Source: Actinomyces slackii (GTDB taxonomy: Bacteria > Actinomycetota > Actinomycetes > Actinomycetales > Actinomycetaceae). Taken from it: 64,000 nt of DNA. Where the stretch lies: contig NZ_LR134363.1 in NCBI RefSeq assembly GCF_900637295.1, forward strand, positions 1,240,001 to 1,304,000. Reading direction: 5' to 3'. This document shows positions 36,336 through 46,305 of the stretch, in pieces; the first letter of the stretch is position 1; the number at the start of each line of letters is the position of its first letter. Position numbers and translations under genes: made by a program. The notes under the pieces are model-generated. The model saw nothing but the letters and a program-made list of their open reading frames with translations, made no database searches and was not told where the DNA came from.

Positions 36336-36637
36336 GCCTCGAGAAGTCCAAGAACCCCCGCGACATCATCATCGCGCCGGTGGTCTCCGAGAAGTCCTAC
36401 GCCTGCATGGACCGTGGCCAGTACACGTTCCTCGTGGCGCCGGGCTCCAACAAGACCGAGATCAAGCAGGCCATCGAGGCCATCTTCTCGGTCAAGGTCG
36501 ACTCGGTGAACACCAGTAACCGCAAGGGCAAGACGCGTCGCACCCGGACCGGCATCGGCAAGTCGAAGGACACCAAGCGCGCGATCGTCACGCTGCGCGA
36601 GGGATCCATCGACATCTTCGGCGACGTCACCGAGTGA
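36332..36637 (+). CDS. rplW: 50S ribosomal protein L23 (uL23)
   Basis: A 101-residue protein at the tunnel exit that docks trigger factor and SRP. Recognised from [15 protein letters not shown] and [15 protein letters not shown] 36332 overlaps the rplD stop codon (GTGA), so translation is coupled; a longer frame lies inside rplD and is ignored. Confidence 0.96.
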   Translation: MSLEKSKNPRDIIIAPVVSEKSYACMDRGQYTFLVAPGSNKTEIKQAIEAIFSVKVDSVNTSNRKGKTRRTRTGIGKSKDTKRAIVTLREGSIDIFGDVTE

Positions 36638-36658
36638 CACGGAAGGTAGAGGATCGAT

Positions 36659-37495
36659 ATGGGAATCCGTAAGTACAAGCCCACGACCCCGGGTCGTCGC
36701 GGCGCCTCCGTGGCCGACTTCGTGGAGATCACCCGCAGCACGCCCGAGAAGTCCCTCGTGCGCCCGCTGCACAAGACCGGTGGCCGCAACTCCTCGGGCC
36801 GCATCACCACCCGCCACAAGGGCGGTGGCCACAAGCGCGCCTACCGCGTCATCGACTTCCGTCGTCATGACAAGGACGGCGTGCCCGCCAAGGTCGCGCA
36901 CATCGAGTACGACCCCAACCGCACCGCGCGCATCGCCCTGCTGCACTACGCCGACGGCGAGAAGCGCTACATCATCGCCCCCAACAAGCTGCGCCAGGGC
37001 GACGTCGTCGAGTCCGGCCCCGGTGCGGACATCAAGCCCGGCAACAGCCTGCAGCTGCGCCACATCCCCACGGGAACCGTGGTGCACGCCGTCGAGCTGC
37101 GCCCCGGCGGCGGCGCCAAGATCGCCCGCAGCGCCGGCGTCTCCGTCCAGCTGGTCGCCAAGGAGGGCAAGTACGCGCAGCTGCGCATGCCCTCCGGGGA
37201 GATCCGCAACGTGGAGGCCGCCTGCCGCGCCACCATCGGCGAGGTCGGCAACGCCGAGCAGTCCAACATCAACTGGGGCAAGGCCGGCCGCATGCGCTGG
37301 AAGGGCGTTCGCCCGACCGTGCGCGGTGTGGTCATGAACCCCGTCGACCACCCTCACGGTGGTGGTGAGGGCAAGACCTCCGGTGGGCGTCACCCCGTCT
37401 CCCCGTGGGGCAAGCCCGAGGGCCGTACCCGTCGTCCGAACAAGTCCAGCGACCGCCTCATCGTGCGTCGTCGTCGGACCGGCAAGAAGCGCTGA
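36659..37495 (+). CDS. rplB: 50S ribosomal protein L2 (uL2)
   Basis: A 278-residue protein near the peptidyl transferase centre. The conserved [18 protein letters not shown] with the functionally important His is intact, along with the N-terminal OB domain ([16 protein letters not shown]). Preceded by GGAAGGTAGAGG. Confidence 0.99.
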   Translation: MGIRKYKPTTPGRRGASVADFVEITRSTPEKSLVRPLHKTGGRNSSGRITTRHKGGGHKRAYRVIDFRRHDKDGVPAKVAHIEYDPNRTARIALLHYADGEKRYIIAPNKLRQGDVVESGPGADIKPGNSLQLRHIPTGTVVHAVELRPGGGAKIARSAGVSVQLVAKEGKYAQLRMPSGEIRNVEAACRATIGEVGNAEQSNINWGKAGRMRWKGVRPTVRGVVMNPVDHPHGGGEGKTSGGRHPVSPWGKPEGRTRRPNKSSDRLIVRRRRTGKKR

Positions 37496-37507
37496 TAGGA
37501 GCCTGAG

Positions 37508-37786
37508 ATGCCGCGCAGCCTGAAGAAGGGTCCCTTCGTCGACGACCACCTCCAGAAGAAGGTGGACGCCCAGAACGAGAAGGGCACCAAGAACGTCATC
37601 AAGACCTGGTCCCGCCGGTCCGTCATCACGCCGGACTTCCTCGGACACACCTTCGCCGTCCACGACGGCCGCAAGCACGTCCCGGTCTTCGTCACCGAGT
37701 CCATGGTGGGCCACAAGCTCGGCGAGTTCGCTCCGACCCGCACTTTCCGCGGGCACGTCAAGGACGATCGCAAGTCGCGTCGCTGA
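37508..37786 (+). CDS. rpsS: 30S ribosomal protein S19 (uS19)
   Basis: A 92-residue head protein at the subunit interface. Recognised by [15 protein letters not shown] and [20 protein letters not shown]. Begins 12 bases after rplB with GATAGGAG as binding site. Confidence 0.98.
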   Translation: MPRSLKKGPFVDDHLQKKVDAQNEKGTKNVIKTWSRRSVITPDFLGHTFAVHDGRKHVPVFVTESMVGHKLGEFAPTRTFRGHVKDDRKSRR

Positions 37787-37817
37787 CGCCGTGGGAAGTC
37801 AAGAGAGGCAGAGAACT

Positions 37818-38195
37818 ATGGAAGCCAAGGCGCAGGCCAAGTACGTGCGCTGCACGCCGATGAAGGCCCGCCGCGTCGTGGACGTCGTCCGCGGCAAGCG
37901 CGCCGTCGAGGCGGTCAACGTGCTCCGATTCGCCCCGCAGGCCGCTGCGGTGCCGGTGCGCAAGGTCATCGAGTCCGCTATCGCCAACGCTCGCTTCAAG
38001 GCCGAGCGCGACGGCGAGCGCTTCAACGAGGACGACCTGTTCATCGTTGAGGCATTCGCCGATGAGGGCCCGACCCTCAAGCGGTTCCGTCCCCGCGCCC
38101 AGGGGCGCGCCGGCCGGATCCTCAAGCGGACCAGCCACATCACCATCATCGTCGGCGAGAGGGCCGACTCCGCGAAGAAGGAAGGAGCCCGGTAA
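37818..38195 (+). CDS. rplV: 50S ribosomal protein L22 (uL22)
   Basis: A 125-residue exit-tunnel protein. The core [19 protein letters not shown] and the beta-hairpin tip [18 protein letters not shown] are intact. ATG 37818 behind AGAGGCAGAG is preferred over an in-frame upstream GTG at 37791. Stop overlaps the rpsC start (TAATG). Confidence 0.97.
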   Translation: MEAKAQAKYVRCTPMKARRVVDVVRGKRAVEAVNVLRFAPQAAAVPVRKVIESAIANARFKAERDGERFNEDDLFIVEAFADEGPTLKRFRPRAQGRAGRILKRTSHITIIVGERADSAKKEGAR

Positions 38196-39004
38196 TGGGG
38201 CAGAAGGTCAACCCGACCGGGTTCCGCCTGGGCATCACCACGGACCACCGCTCGCGCTGGTTCGCCGACTCCACCAAGGCCGGTCAGCGCTACCGGGACT
38301 TCGTGGAGGAGGATGTCAAGATCCGCCGCCTCATGGAGGACGGCATGGAGCGCGCAGGCATCTCCAAGGTCGACATCGAGCGCACCCGTGACCGCGTGCG
38401 CGTCGACCTGCACACCGCCCGTCCCGGCATCGTCATCGGTCGCCGCGGCGCCGAGGCCGAGCGCCTGCGCGGTCAGCTCGAGAAGCTGACCGGCAAGCAG
38501 GTCCAGCTCAACATCCTGGAGGTCAAGAGCCCCGACCTGGACGCCCAGCTCGTGGCTCAGGGCATCGCCGAGCAGCTGGCCTCGCGCGTCTCCTTCCGCC
38601 GCGCCATGCGCAAGGGCATGCAGTCCGCCATGCGCGGCGGCGCCAAGGGCATCCGGGTCCAGTGCTCGGGCCGCCTGGGCGGCGCGGAGATGAGCCGCTC
38701 GGAGTTCTACCGTGAGGGCCGCGTGCCGCTGCACACCCTGCGGGCGAATATCGACTACGGCTTCTACGAGGCCAAGACCACCTTCGGCCGTCTCGGCGTC
38801 AAGGTGTGGATCTACAAGGGCGACATCACCGAGCGCGAGTTCGCCCGCCAGCAGGCCGAGGCCGGCGGCCGCGGCCGTGGTGGCCGGGGCGAGCGCCGCG
38901 GCGGCCGCCGCGGTGAGCGCGGCGCGCGTCACAACAGCGAGCAGCAGGCCGAGCAGGCGCCGGCCGCCGAGAACGCTGCCGCCGAGCAGGGAACGGAGGC
39001 CTGA
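38195..39004 (+). CDS. rpsC: 30S ribosomal protein S3 (uS3)
   Basis: A 269-residue mRNA-entry protein. The KH motif [19 protein letters not shown] and the C-terminal domain are standard. The last 55 residues form an Arg/Gly-rich then acidic tail ([17 protein letters not shown]...), longer than in E. coli but usual in actinobacteria. Confidence 0.98.
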   Translation: MGQKVNPTGFRLGITTDHRSRWFADSTKAGQRYRDFVEEDVKIRRLMEDGMERAGISKVDIERTRDRVRVDLHTARPGIVIGRRGAEAERLRGQLEKLTGKQVQLNILEVKSPDLDAQLVAQGIAEQLASRVSFRRAMRKGMQSAMRGGAKGIRVQCSGRLGGAEMSRSEFYREGRVPLHTLRANIDYGFYEAKTTFGRLGVKVWIYKGDITEREFARQQAEAGGRGRGGRGERRGGRRGERGARHNSEQQAEQAPAAENAAAEQGTEA

Positions 39005-39007
39005 GCC

Positions 39008-39427
39008 GTGCTCATCCCCCGCCGGACCAAGTTCCGCAAGCAGCACCGCCCGCATCGCACGGGCCTGTCCAAGGGCGGCAACCAGATCGCCTTCGGTGAC
39101 TTCGGCATCCAGGCCCTGGAGCCCGCCTACATCACCAACCGTCAGATCGAGGCGGCCCGTATCGCCATGACCCGTCACATCAAGCGTGGCGGAAAGGTCT
39201 GGATCAACATCTTCCCGGACCGTCCTCTGACCAAGAAGCCCGCCGAGACCCGCATGGGCTCGGGTAAGGGCGCGCCCGAGTGGTGGATCGCCAATGTCAA
39301 GCCCGGACGCATCATGTTCGAGCTCGGCGGCGTTCCCGAGGAGCTCGCACGCGAGGCCATGCGCCGCGCACAGCACAAGCTGCCGATGAAGACCCGTTTC
39401 GTGACTCGTGAGGGTGGTGACGTCTGA
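39008..39427 (+). CDS. rplP: 50S ribosomal protein L16 (uL16)
   Basis: A 139-residue protein contacting A-site tRNA. Recognised from [19 protein letters not shown] and [23 protein letters not shown] start; stop overlaps rpmC ATG (TGATG). Confidence 0.98.
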   Translation: MLIPRRTKFRKQHRPHRTGLSKGGNQIAFGDFGIQALEPAYITNRQIEAARIAMTRHIKRGGKVWINIFPDRPLTKKPAETRMGSGKGAPEWWIANVKPGRIMFELGGVPEELAREAMRRAQHKLPMKTRFVTREGGDV

Positions 39428-39675
39428 TGGCTATCGGTTCCAAGGGGCTGACCCCGTCCGACCTCGACGCCATGGACAACGAGCGCCTCGCCGAGGAGCT
39501 CTCCAAGGCCAAGGCCGAGCTGTTCAACCTCCGGTTCGCCTCGGCGACCGGCCAGCTCGAGGACCACGGCCGGCTCAAGGCCGTGCGTCGCGACATCGCC
39601 CGCATCTACACCATCGTGCGCGAGCGCGAGCTCGGCATCCGTACCGCTCCCAGCAGCCAGGAGTCCAAGAAGTGA
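39427..39675 (+). CDS. rpmC: 50S ribosomal protein L29 (uL29)
   Basis: An 82-residue protein at the tunnel exit, recognised from [20 protein letters not shown]. Slightly extended at both ends relative to E. coli. Its stop codon overlaps the rpsQ GTG. Confidence 0.97.
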   Translation: MAIGSKGLTPSDLDAMDNERLAEELSKAKAELFNLRFASATGQLEDHGRLKAVRRDIARIYTIVRERELGIRTAPSSQESKK

Positions 39676-39977
39676 GCGAGCAGACCAGCACTGAAGCAGT
39701 GGAGACCGGCACGCCCCAGGCCACCGAGCGCAACCAGCGCAAGGTCCGCCGCGGCTACGTGGTCTCCGACAAGATGGACAAGACCGTCGTCGTCCTGGTC
39801 GAGGAGCGCTACAAGCACTCCCTGTACGGGAAGGTCCTTCGCCGTTCCAAGAAGGTGAAGGTCCACGACGAGCACAACGAGGCCGGCGTGGGCGACCTCG
39901 TCTCCATCATGGAGACCCGCCCGCTGAGTGCCACCAAGCACTTCCGTCTTCTGGAGATCATTGAGAAGGCCAAGTGA
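39672..39977 (+). CDS. rpsQ: 30S ribosomal protein S17 (uS17)
   Basis: A 101-residue early assembly protein with the OB-fold core [20 protein letters not shown] and [18 protein letters not shown] 39672 overlaps the rpmC stop codon. It is the last gene of the S10 block; the hairpin repeat begins 13 bases after its stop codon, so ordinary read-through into rplN is interrupted by the islet. Confidence 0.97.
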   Translation: MSEQTSTEAVETGTPQATERNQRKVRRGYVVSDKMDKTVVVLVEERYKHSLYGKVLRRSKKVKVHDEHNEAGVGDLVSIMETRPLSATKHFRLLEIIEKAK

Positions 39978-39990
39978 TCTGAGGCCCCCT

Positions 39991-40075
39991 CCCGCCTCCT
40001 TCGCGAGGTAGACATTTTCCGCCGAGGTAGACGCATTCGCCGTCGACCTCGGCGGAAAACGTCTACCTCGGCGCA
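39991..40075 (+). repeat. 85-bp hairpin repeat, left copy
   Basis: Matches 41181-41265 at 83 of 85 bases in the same orientation. It contains a 25-bp inverted repeat with arms at 40004-40028 (starting CGAGGTAGACATTTTCCGCC) and 40046-40070, separated by a 17-base loop; 24 of 25 pairs match. It lies between rpsQ and the nuclease gene. Confidence 0.93.
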
Positions 40076-40180
40076 ATGGTGGGGCGTCCCGGGATCCACC
40101 TCGAGCGGCTGTGCAGGCGCTGTCCCCAGGGCTGCGCATCGGCCTGGCACCGCGGCTCCGGCCGGTCGCACTCTGGGGCC

Positions 40181-41167
40181 ATGAGCAGCAACTGTCAGAT
40201 CCGCAGCGTCCCACCAGGTGAAGGCGAGCAGGCATTCCGGGCAGGGCCACCGTCTCAGGGGCAGGCCCTGCCACTGCTGCTGAGCTCTGATTCTCAGACC
40301 AATGCCTCCCAGCATCTGTCCCGCGCGCCCGGGCTGACCCGCATCAGCAGCGGTGTCTACGTGCCCACTGAGAGATGGGCGCAGGCCACACACCAGGACC
40401 GCCACCTCGCCAGGATCCGGGCCGCGCAGGAGGTCTGTGGCGGGGACCTCGTGCTCATGGGCGCATCGGCCGCGCTCTGGCAGGGGATCGGCGTCGTCGG
40501 TCCCATCCCTGATCAGGTCCAGTGCGTGGGGGAGCGGGGCGATCGACGAGGCACCTCCGGACTTCGCCGCCACGAGCGCGCCGGACTGGGTGACCTCATC
40601 GAGGTCGGCGGCATCCTCACCACGAGCGCGGCTGACACCGCCGTCGACTTGGCTCGCTGCGGTGGACTCGTCCAGGGCGTGTGCGCCATGGACTCCGCAT
40701 TGGCGCAGGGGCGGGTGACCGGTGAGGCGATCGAGGATGCCGTGGAGAGGCTGGGCCGTGGAGCGCGCGGGGTGCGCTGCGCCCGCACGGCTGCCCATCT
40801 GGCGGACGGCCGCTCCGAATCACCGGGGGAGTCCCTGTCACGGGTGCGGATGTGGCAGGCCGGCCTGCCCCGGCCAGAGCTGCAGTACGAGGTGTGTATC
40901 GACGGCCGGATCTACCGCTTCGACTTCTTCTGGGCCCGGCCAAGGGTCGACGGCGAGTTCGACGGCCGCAAGAAGTACCGGCGCGAGAGCTTCGGCAAGA
41001 ATGCCGAGCAGACGGTGTGGGAGGAGCGCCAGCGCGAGCGCGCCATCATCCGGGCCGGCATCGAGGTGTCTCGATGGACCTGGGATCAGGCCTGGCGGCA
41101 CGAGGGCGCCGCCATGATTGAGGAGCTCGCCCGCTGCGGTGTGCACCCCACCGGCCAGCGCTGGTGA
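40181..41167 (+). CDS. AbiEi-like / PD-(D/E)XK nuclease fusion protein
   Basis: A 328-residue orphan protein related in layout to the one at 14252. The AbiEi-like pattern GLTRISSGVYVPTERW (51-66) is followed by the GASAALWQGIGV block (94-105) and VGGILTTSAADTAVDLAR (142-159). The C-terminal nuclease-like core has E217, D248 (YRFDFFW), E259, D261 and K264/K265 (GEFDGRKKY). Start ATG 40181 is a choice; the frame is also open to an ATG at 40076, exactly where the left repeat ends, and neither has a strong binding site. It sits alone between the S10 and spc blocks, flanked on both sides by the 85-bp hairpin repeat. A role in phage defence, restriction or toxicity is inference; no partner gene is present. 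Confidence 0.72.
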   Translation: MSSNCQIRSVPPGEGEQAFRAGPPSQGQALPLLLSSDSQTNASQHLSRAPGLTRISSGVYVPTERWAQATHQDRHLARIRAAQEVCGGDLVLMGASAALWQGIGVVGPIPDQVQCVGERGDRRGTSGLRRHERAGLGDLIEVGGILTTSAADTAVDLARCGGLVQGVCAMDSALAQGRVTGEAIEDAVERLGRGARGVRCARTAAHLADGRSESPGESLSRVRMWQAGLPRPELQYEVCIDGRIYRFDFFWARPRVDGEFDGRKKYRRESFGKNAEQTVWEERQRERAIIRAGIEVSRWTWDQAWRHEGAAMIEELARCGVHPTGQRW

Positions 41168-41180
41168 AGGTGGTTCCCCA

Positions 41181-41265
41181 CCCGACTCCTTCGCGAGGTA
41201 GACATTTTCCGCCGAGGTAGACGCATTCGCCGTCGACCTCGGCGGAAAATGTCTACCTCGGCGCA
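41181..41265 (+). repeat. 85-bp hairpin repeat, right copy
   Basis: Second copy, 1190 bases from the first, beginning 13 bases after the nuclease stop codon. The 25-bp arms (41194-41218 and 41236-41260) are perfectly complementary here. Differences from the left copy are at 41185 and 41250. Confidence 0.93.
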
Positions 41266-41557
41266 CGAGAGAAGAGGGGCGTGAGAGGAAAGGCACAGGC
41301 GTGCGGCAGACTCCCAGGTTCCGCGTCATGGGGCGGCTGGACTAAGCTTATGGGGTTGCGCGCGCCCTCGGTGCGCCCAGCAGAGACCTCGTGCCGCGTG
41401 CGCCTGTGTCTGCTGGGAGTCCCGCGCCGCGGACCTCCTCACCTACCGGTCAGCCCCGTGCCTCCGGGCGGCGGGGCGGCGGCGCGCAAGTCCAGAAGAA
41501 CGTTCGGCTAGGCTCGAGTGCTGCTCGAGAACCGGCTCGACGACAGGAGAACACTCA
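41266..41557 (+). promoter_or_regulatory. spc operon upstream region
   Basis: About 290 bases without a gene between the right hairpin repeat and rplN. It must supply a promoter for rplN onward since the islet separates the blocks. TAAGCTTATGG (41344-41354) and TAGGCT (41511-41516) are possible -10 elements; neither has a good -35. Confidence 0.4.
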
Positions 41558-41926
41558 ATGATCCAGCAGGAGTCGCGACTGAAGGTCGCCGACAACACCG
41601 GTGCCAAGGAGATCCTTTGCATCCGTGTTCTCGGCGGCTCGGGTCGGCGCTATGCGGGTGTCGGCGACACCATCGTCGCCACCGTGAAGGACGCCATTCC
41701 CGGTGGCAACGTGAAGAAGGGCGAGGTCGTCAAGGCCGTCGTGGTGCGCACCCGCAAGGAGCGCCGCCGCCCGGACGGCTCATACATCCGCTTCGATGAG
41801 AATGCGGCTGTCATCCTCAAGAACGACGGCGACCCGCGCGGCACGCGCATCTTCGGCCCCGTCGGCCGTGAGCTTCGGGACAAGAAGTTCATGCGCATCG
41901 TCTCGCTCGCCCCGGAGGTGATCTGA
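41558..41926 (+). CDS. rplN: 50S ribosomal protein L14 (uL14)
   Basis: A 122-residue subunit-interface protein, standard length, with [20 protein letters not shown] and [13 protein letters not shown] intact. First gene of the spc block here, 290 bases after the hairpin-flanked nuclease islet; preceded by GACAGGAGAA. Confidence 0.98.
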   Translation: MIQQESRLKVADNTGAKEILCIRVLGGSGRRYAGVGDTIVATVKDAIPGGNVKKGEVVKAVVVRTRKERRRPDGSYIRFDENAAVILKNDGDPRGTRIFGPVGRELRDKKFMRIVSLAPEVI

Positions 41927-41927
41927 A

Positions 41928-42272
41928 ATGGCACGTATCAAGAAGGGCGACCAGGTCATCGTCATCTCCGGCAAGGACAAGGGCAAGACCGGCCGGGTCC
42001 TCCAGGTCCTCAAGGACAGTGACCGCGTCATCGTCGAGGGTGTCCAGCGCGTCACCAAGCACACCAAGGTGGGGCAGTCCGCCCAGGGTGCCCGCACCGG
42101 CGGGATCGAGACCGTCGAGGCCCCGATCCACGCCTCCAATGTCATGCTCGTTGACCCCAAGACCAAGCAGCGCACCCGCGTTGGCTTTCGCGTCGAGGAG
42201 GGCGAGCGTCCCAACGGCCGCAAGCGCCTGGTGCGCGTGCGCTACGCCAAGAAGAGCGGGGAGGACCTGTGA
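41928..42272 (+). CDS. rplX: 50S ribosomal protein L24 (uL24)
   Basis: A 114-residue assembly initiator with a KOW motif ([22 protein letters not shown]). Starts one base after rplN. Confidence 0.98.
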   Translation: MARIKKGDQVIVISGKDKGKTGRVLQVLKDSDRVIVEGVQRVTKHTKVGQSAQGARTGGIETVEAPIHASNVMLVDPKTKQRTRVGFRVEEGERPNGRKRLVRVRYAKKSGEDL

Positions 42273-42841
42273 CCATGGCTGACAAGGCTGACAAGATCGT
42301 CCCCCGCCTCAAGACCAAGTACGCCCAGGAGGTGCGCCCGGCCCTGCTCAAGGAGTTCAACCACTCCAATGTCATGGAGGTCCCGGGCGTGACCAAGGTC
42401 GTGGTCAACATGGGCGTGGGCGAGGCCGCTCACGACTCCAAGATGATCGAGGGCGCCGTGCGCGACCTCGCCGCCATCACCGGGCAGAAGCCGCAGATCA
42501 CCAAGGCCCGCCGCTCCATCGCGCAGTTCAAGCTGCGCGAGGGCATGCCGATCGGCGCGCACGCCACGCTGCGCGGGGACCGCATGTGGGAGTTCCTCGA
42601 CCGACTCGTGTCGATCTCCCTGCCGCGCATCCGCGACTTCCGCGGACTGTCCCCCAAGCAGTTCGACGGCAATGGCAACTACACCTTCGGTCTGACTGAG
42701 CAGGCCGTGTTCCACGAGATCGACCAGGACAAGATCGATCGCGTGCGCGGTATGGACATCACCGTGGTGACCACGGCCACAACGGACGAGGAGGCCCGCT
42801 CTCTGCTCAAGCAGCTCGGCTTCCCCTTCAAGGAGAAGTGA
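42269..42841 (+). CDS. rplE: 50S ribosomal protein L5 (uL5)
   Basis: A 190-residue 5S rRNA-binding protein. [16 protein letters not shown] and the P-site loop region [14 protein letters not shown]-like [14 protein letters not shown] are intact. GTG 42269 overlaps the rplX stop codon; ATG 42275 is an equally possible start with GGGAGG upstream. Confidence 0.97.
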   Translation: MTMADKADKIVPRLKTKYAQEVRPALLKEFNHSNVMEVPGVTKVVVNMGVGEAAHDSKMIEGAVRDLAAITGQKPQITKARRSIAQFKLREGMPIGAHATLRGDRMWEFLDRLVSISLPRIRDFRGLSPKQFDGNGNYTFGLTEQAVFHEIDQDKIDRVRGMDITVVTTATTDEEARSLLKQLGFPFKEK

Positions 42842-42842
42842 C

Positions 42843-43028
42843 ATGGCGAAGACCGCTCTCATCAACAAGGCGAACCGCAAGCCGAAGTTCGGCGTGAGGG
42901 CCTACACGCGCTGCCAGCGCTGCGGCCGTCCCCACTCGGTGTACCGCAAGTTCGGCCTGTGCCGTATCTGCCTTCGGGAGATGGCCCTGCGCGGCGAGCT
43001 CCCCGGCGTGAGCAAGTCCAGCTGGTAA
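42843..43028 (+). CDS. rpsN: 30S ribosomal protein S14, zinc-binding type (uS14)
   Basis: A 61-residue short-form S14 (type Z). Cys 24, 27, 40 and 43 form the zinc ribbon. A zinc-independent paralogue may exist elsewhere in the genome. One base separates it from rplE. Confidence 0.98.
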   Translation: MAKTALINKANRKPKFGVRAYTRCQRCGRPHSVYRKFGLCRICLREMALRGELPGVSKSSW

Positions 43029-43086
43029 GAACTTACGTCGCAGGTCCGATGAGGAAACCACGACGAGGAAGGGCCAAGGCCCACTC

Positions 43087-43485
43087 ATGACAATGACAGA
43101 CCCGATCGCAGACATGCTGACCCGTCTGCGCAATGCCAATTCCGCCTACCACGACTCCGTCTCGATGCCGTCGAGCAAGCTCAAGGTCAACATCGCAGAG
43201 ATGCTCAAGGCCGAGGGCTACATCGCCGGCTACGAGGTCGCGGACGCCGAGGTCGGCAAGACGCTCACCCTGACCCTGAAGTACGGCGCCAACCGTCAGC
43301 GCGCCATCCAGGGCCTGCGCCGGATCTCCAAGCCCGGCCTGCGCGTCTACGCGAAGTCCACCAACCTGCCCAAGGTTCTCGGCGGCCTGGGAGTGGCCAT
43401 CCTGTCCACCTCCTCCGGCCTCCTGACCGACCGGCAGGCCGAGTCCAAGGGCGTGGGCGGCGAAGTCCTCGCCTACGTCTGGTGA
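43087..43485 (+). CDS. rpsH: 30S ribosomal protein S8 (uS8)
   Basis: A 132-residue 16S platform organiser. [15 protein letters not shown] and the C-terminal [20 protein letters not shown] are conserved. ATG 43087 or 43093 both possible. Confidence 0.98.
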   Translation: MTMTDPIADMLTRLRNANSAYHDSVSMPSSKLKVNIAEMLKAEGYIAGYEVADAEVGKTLTLTLKYGANRQRAIQGLRRISKPGLRVYAKSTNLPKVLGGLGVAILSTSSGLLTDRQAESKGVGGEVLAYVW

Positions 43486-43506
43486 GAGAGGGAACGGAGG
43501 AAAACC

Positions 43507-44046
43507 ATGTCTCGTATTGGACGTCTCCCCGTTCCGGTTCCCGCCGGAGTGGACGTGACCATTGATGGCCAGGAGGTGACCGTCAAGGGCCCCAAGGGCA
43601 CCCTGTCGCGCACCATCTGCGAGCCCCTGAGCGTGACCCGCCAGGAGGACGGTTCCATCCTGGTGACCCGGCCCGACGACGAGCGCCGCTCGCGCTCGCT
43701 CCACGGGCTGTCGCGCACCCTCATCCACAACATGATGGTGGGCGTGACCCAGGGCCACGAGAAGAACCTTGAGATCGTCGGCACCGGTTACCGCGTGGCC
43801 GCCAAGGGCCAGGGCATCGAGCTGTCCCTGGGCTTCTCGCACACCGTGACCGTCGAGCCCCCCGAGGGCATCACCCTGACGGTGGACGGCAACCTCAAGA
43901 TCAAGGTCTCCGGCATCTCCAAGGAGCAGGTCGGAGAGGTCGCCGCGAACATCCGCAAGATCCGCCCGCCGGAGCCCTACAAGGGCAAGGGCGTGCGCTA
44001 CGCCGGCGAGAACGTGCGCCGCAAGGTCGGAAAGGCTGGTAAGTGA
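43507..44046 (+). CDS. rplF: 50S ribosomal protein L6 (uL6)
   Basis: A 179-residue protein near the sarcin-ricin loop. [19 protein letters not shown] and the C-terminal [16 protein letters not shown]-type motif are intact. Overlaps the start region of rplR. Confidence 0.98.
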   Translation: MSRIGRLPVPVPAGVDVTIDGQEVTVKGPKGTLSRTICEPLSVTRQEDGSILVTRPDDERRSRSLHGLSRTLIHNMMVGVTQGHEKNLEIVGTGYRVAAKGQGIELSLGFSHTVTVEPPEGITLTVDGNLKIKVSGISKEQVGEVAANIRKIRPPEPYKGKGVRYAGENVRRKVGKAGK

Positions 44047-44429
44047 CCATGGCTTACTCGATCAAGAGGGGCAAGGGCAACGCCAAGAGGATCGCCCGCA
44101 AGATCCGTCACCAGCGCGTGCGCAAGCACATCTCCGGAACCCCCGAGCGCCCGCGCCTGGTCGTCACCCGCTCCAACCGCCACATGGTGGCCCAGGTCGT
44201 CGACGACACCATCGGCCACACCCTGTGCTCCGCCTCCACCCTGGAGGAGGCCGCCAAGGGCGTGGAGGGCCACAAGGTCGGCGCCGCCCGCAAGGTCGGC
44301 GAGCTGGTGGCCGAGCGCGCCAAGGCGCTGGGCATCGAGGCGGTCGTCTTCGACCGCGGTGGCAACAAGTACCACGGCCGTGTGGCCGCCGTTGCGGAGG
44401 GCGCCCGTGAGGGCGGCCTGACGCTGTGA
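44043..44429 (+). CDS. rplR: 50S ribosomal protein L18 (uL18)
   Basis: A 128-residue 5S rRNA-binding protein, recognised from [21 protein letters not shown] and [20 protein letters not shown] 44043 overlaps the rplF stop; ATG 44049 is the alternative start. Confidence 0.97.
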   Translation: MTMAYSIKRGKGNAKRIARKIRHQRVRKHISGTPERPRLVVTRSNRHMVAQVVDDTIGHTLCSASTLEEAAKGVEGHKVGAARKVGELVAERAKALGIEAVVFDRGGNKYHGRVAAVAEGAREGGLTL

Positions 44430-44463
44430 GACCGACGACGACGAGAAAGCAGAGGAACATCTG

Positions 44464-45171
44464 ATGGCTGCACCGCAGCGAGACAGGTCCGCGTCGTCCG
44501 ACGGCTCGGCCCAGCGCGAGAACGACGAGCGCCGGGGCGAGGGCCGCGGCCGCCGCGACCGCAACAACGACCGCCGCGACCGTGGTCGCGGCAATGACGA
44601 CAAGTACATCGAGCGCGTCGTCACCATCAACCGCGTGTCCAAGGTCGTCAAGGGCGGCCGCCGCTTCACCTTCACGGCCCTGGTGGTCGTGGGCGACGGC
44701 GAGGGCACGGTCGGCGTGGGCTACGGCAAGGCGAAGGAAGTCCCCTCCGCCATCGCCAAGGCCGTCGAGATCGCGAAGAAGAACTTCTTCCACGTCCCGA
44801 TGATCCGCCGCACGATCCCGCACCTGGTCCAGGGGGAGGACTCCGCCGGAGTCGTCCTGCTGCGCCCGGCCTCCCCGGGAACCGGGGTCATCGCCGGCGG
44901 CCCGGTGCGCGCCGTGCTGGACTGCGCCGGCGTCCACGACATCCTGTCGAAGTCGCTGGGCTCCTCCAACGCGATCAACATCGTGCACGCCACGGTGGAC
45001 GCCCTGAAGAACCTGGAGCAGCCCGAGGCCGTCGCGGCCCGCCGTGGCCTGCCCCTGGAGGACGTCGCCCCGCAGTCCATGCTGCGGGCCCGTGCCGAGG
45101 GCGAGGCCGACAAGCGCGCCGAGGCCGAGAAGAAGGAGGCCGAGAAGGCCGCTGAAGGAGTGGGTGCGTGA
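44464..45171 (+). CDS. rpsE: 30S ribosomal protein S5 (uS5)
   Basis: A 235-residue decoding-fidelity protein. The double-stranded RNA-binding and S5 C-terminal domains are standard ([40 protein letters not shown]). The N-terminal 45 residues are an Arg/Asp-rich extension and the C-terminal 35 are charged repeats, both usual in actinobacteria. Confidence 0.97.
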   Translation: MAAPQRDRSASSDGSAQRENDERRGEGRGRRDRNNDRRDRGRGNDDKYIERVVTINRVSKVVKGGRRFTFTALVVVGDGEGTVGVGYGKAKEVPSAIAKAVEIAKKNFFHVPMIRRTIPHLVQGEDSAGVVLLRPASPGTGVIAGGPVRAVLDCAGVHDILSKSLGSSNAINIVHATVDALKNLEQPEAVAARRGLPLEDVAPQSMLRARAEGEADKRAEAEKKEAEKAAEGVGA

Positions 45172-45407
45172 TGGCTGAGGCCAAGACGACCAAGCAGAAG
45201 GCCGCGCCGGCCGCGCCGGCCGGCTCGACCAAGCAGCTCAAGGTCACCCAGGTCCGCTCTGGCATCGGGGGCACCCACCGCCAGCGCGAGTCCCTCAAGA
45301 CCCTTGGCCTGCGCAAGATCCGCCAGTCCGTGGTGCGCGAGGACTCCCCGAGCGTGCGCGGCCTGATTGCCACGGTGCACCACCTGGTCACCGTTGAGGA
45401 GGTCTGA
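45168..45407 (+). CDS. rpmD: 50S ribosomal protein L30 (uL30)
   Basis: A 79-residue protein with the L30 core from [20 protein letters not shown] to the end. The first 20 residues ([15 protein letters not shown]) are an Ala/Lys extension beyond the usual 60 residues. Overlaps the rpsE stop codon. Confidence 0.96.
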   Translation: MMAEAKTTKQKAAPAAPAGSTKQLKVTQVRSGIGGTHRQRESLKTLGLRKIRQSVVREDSPSVRGLIATVHHLVTVEEV

Positions 45408-45408
45408 G

Positions 45409-45909
45409 ATGGCTGACACCAAGAAGACTGCTGAGACCGTCGCCGAGGAGGCGGGCCAGGAGAAGGTGCGGGTTGTCAAGCTCCACCACCTTCGCCCGGC
45501 CCCGGGCGCCAAGAAGGCCAAGACCCGCGTGGGTCGCGGTGAGGCGTCCAAGGGCAAGACCGCCGGTCGCGGAACCAAGGGCACCAAGGCCCGCTACCAG
45601 GTCCGCCCCGGCTTCGAGGGCGGCCAGATGCCGCTGCACATGCGCCTGCCCAAGCTCCGCGGCTTCCGCAACCCCAACCGGGTGGAGTTCCAGCCGGTCA
45701 ACGTCGGCCGCATCGCCGAGCTCTTCCCCGCCGGTGGCGAGGTCACCGTCGAGGACCTCGTGGCCGCCGGGGCCGTGCGCAAGAACCAGCTGGTCAAGGT
45801 CCTGGGCGGCGGGGACGTCACCGTGGCCCTGACCATCACCGCCGACGCCTGGTCCGGCTCCGCCAAGGAGAAGATCGAGGCCGCCGGCGGCACCATCACC
45901 GCCCGCTGA
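45409..45909 (+). CDS. rplO: 50S ribosomal protein L15 (uL15)
   Basis: A 166-residue late-assembly protein. [40 protein letters not shown] and [12 protein letters not shown] are standard. ATG 45409 starts just after the rpmD stop codon. A strong terminator follows, so the spc block ends here and secY has its own promoter. Confidence 0.97.
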   Translation: MADTKKTAETVAEEAGQEKVRVVKLHHLRPAPGAKKAKTRVGRGEASKGKTAGRGTKGTKARYQVRPGFEGGQMPLHMRLPKLRGFRNPNRVEFQPVNVGRIAELFPAGGEVTVEDLVAAGAVRKNQLVKVLGGGDVTVALTITADAWSGSAKEKIEAAGGTITAR

Positions 45910-45931
45910 GCACCCTCAGCCAGTGCCGCAC

Positions 45932-45975
45932 CGGACCCCGGGCGGCCAGGACACATCCTGGCCGCCCGGGGTCCG
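45932..45975 (+). terminator. Terminator after rplO
   Basis: A perfect 20-bp stem starting CGGACCCCGGGCGGCCAGGA with a 4-base loop, 23 bases after the rplO stop codon. Confidence 0.85.
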
Positions 45976-46305
45976 TCGTCGTGCACGGCGAGGCGGCCCG
46001 CGCCACCGCGGCCGGCGCTTGGGCGGGAGGCCGGCAGCCTCAGGGGCGCCGGCCGGCAGATCCGCGCGCCCACCGGCGCGAGGCGGTCCCTGAAGCGCCC
46101 CGATGCGTCCCCGCGGAGGCCCCCACGATGGGACCCGGGTCACAGCGGAGCGGCGGTCAGGGCCGTTGCGTGACAAAGCCCGCATTGCGAGGCGATCTCA
46201 AGGCCAGGTCCGTGGGCAGGAAACGGTAGTCTGTCCGGGGCGCCGCACGCGCCGTGTCGCGTGCCCGCGCGATGGCCACACACCCCCGAGTCCACAGGAG
46301 ATCGA
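45976..46305 (+). promoter_or_regulatory. secY operon upstream region
   Basis: A 330-base gap without a gene. A likely -10 TAGTCT is at 46227-46232, about 75 bases before the secY start; the -35 is not clear. A repeated GGCC-rich stretch precedes it. Confidence 0.4.

Noticed and set aside
39991-41265. Integron attC sites around the nuclease gene
   Set aside because: The palindromes lack the paired RYYYAAC and GTTRRRY core boxes and the imperfect bulged-arm structure of attC, and no integrase is nearby.
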